Source: an uncultured Ruminococcus sp. (GTDB lineage Bacteria; Bacillota; Clostridia; Oscillospirales; CAG-272). Taken from it: 6,254 bases of DNA. The notes beneath the pieces are model-generated. The model was not told the origin of the DNA. It saw only the letters and a program-made list of their open reading frames with translations, and searched no databases. Of the stretch, positions 6,168 to 6,254 are shown piece by piece. The position numbers were made by a program, and so were the translations under genes. Location of the stretch: contig URUL01000103.1 in the NCBI GenBank assembly GCA_900551005.1, forward strand, positions 1 to 6,254. The letters are read 5' to 3'. Every line of letters starts with the position of its first letter. The first letter of the stretch is position 1.

Positions 6168-6254
6168 CTATGGGGGCTCCTGCTCTCCCCTGGGCGATGC
6201 CCTGGTGACTCCCCGGATAGAGATCACCCCTGGGGACTCGGTGCAGGAGGATAC
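6118..6254 (+). CDS. Unrecognised partial reading frame at the right edge
   Basis: Plus-strand frame open from just after TAG at 6115-6117 to the window end, about 45 residues. It contains the runs ELDGFTDANMLGNANYGG and SCSPLGDALVTPRIEITPGD. About three quarters of its codons end in G or C, with many CTG, GGC, GCC and CCC, and the residues look like real protein rather than a shadow. The family was not recognised. Neither end is visible: the 5' part overlaps the ATP-grasp gene antisense, so the true gene probably continued upstream in its own genome and is cut by the junction. The ATG at 6151 has no convincing ribosome binding site, since the preceding bases run GATGCCAAT. Confidence 0.35.
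6130..6254. other. GC-rich terminal segment joined to the ATP-grasp gene (probable chimeric join)
   Basis: Composition changes abruptly. Bases 6171-6254 are about 67% GC with many G and C runs, against about 38% for 6001-6060 inside the ATP-grasp gene. Going upstream on the minus strand, family-like sequence stops just before the VKPSSS motif (near 6138), followed by nine unlike residues and then TAG at 6168-6170. The other two minus-strand frames show nothing resembling an ATP-grasp N-terminus, while the plus strand reads as coding. The break lies somewhere in about 6125-6150; its exact base cannot be set without a reference. Confidence 0.6.

Overview
This window looks like a short contig from a Bacillota (Firmicutes, clostridial-type) bacterium of roughly 45-50% GC. 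The translation factor fragment is of clostridial type, genes sit 10-15 bases apart with good GGAGG-type ribosome binding sites, and the peptidoglycan genes are Gram-positive. Both ends cut through a coding region. Genus cannot be read from the sequence.

Layout. (1) Bases 2-1126, + strand: the C-terminal part of translation initiation factor IF-2 (infB), its 5' end off the window. (2) Bases 1140-3119, + strand: an intact 659-residue putative cytoplasmic glycoside hydrolase of the GHL6 / beta-galactosidase-trimerisation type. It lies 13 bases behind infB, where rbfA is usual. (3) Bases 3136-3167: a strong palindromic hairpin flanked by T-runs on both strands, serving as a shared terminator between convergent operons. 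(4) Bases 6167 to 3175, - strand: a three-gene operon read right to left, consisting of an ATP-grasp carboxylate-amine ligase (5' truncated), an Asp/Glu-type racemase, and a MurE-type UDP-MurNAc-tripeptide synthetase. (5) About 6130-6254: a GC-rich end segment that breaks the ATP-grasp gene and reads openly on the opposite strand. It is probably a chimeric assembly end, less likely a real rearrangement.

How the genes work together. The minus-strand operon reads as one peptidoglycan module. The MurE has DNPN where mDAP-adding enzymes have DNPR, which fits L-lysine (or another non-mDAP diamine) at position 3 of the stem peptide. The racemase has both catalytic cysteines and would supply D-Asp (or D-Glu). 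The ATP-grasp ligase resembles the D-aspartate ligase type known from Enterococcus faecium (Asl), which puts D-Asp on the side-chain amine of that lysine. Together they predict an L-Lys-D-Asp (A4alpha-like) cross-bridge. The link of the plus-strand hydrolase to either translation or this module is unknown.

Apart from the last ~100 bases there is no unexplained stretch. No tRNA, rRNA, CRISPR array, insertion sequence or riboswitch was seen.
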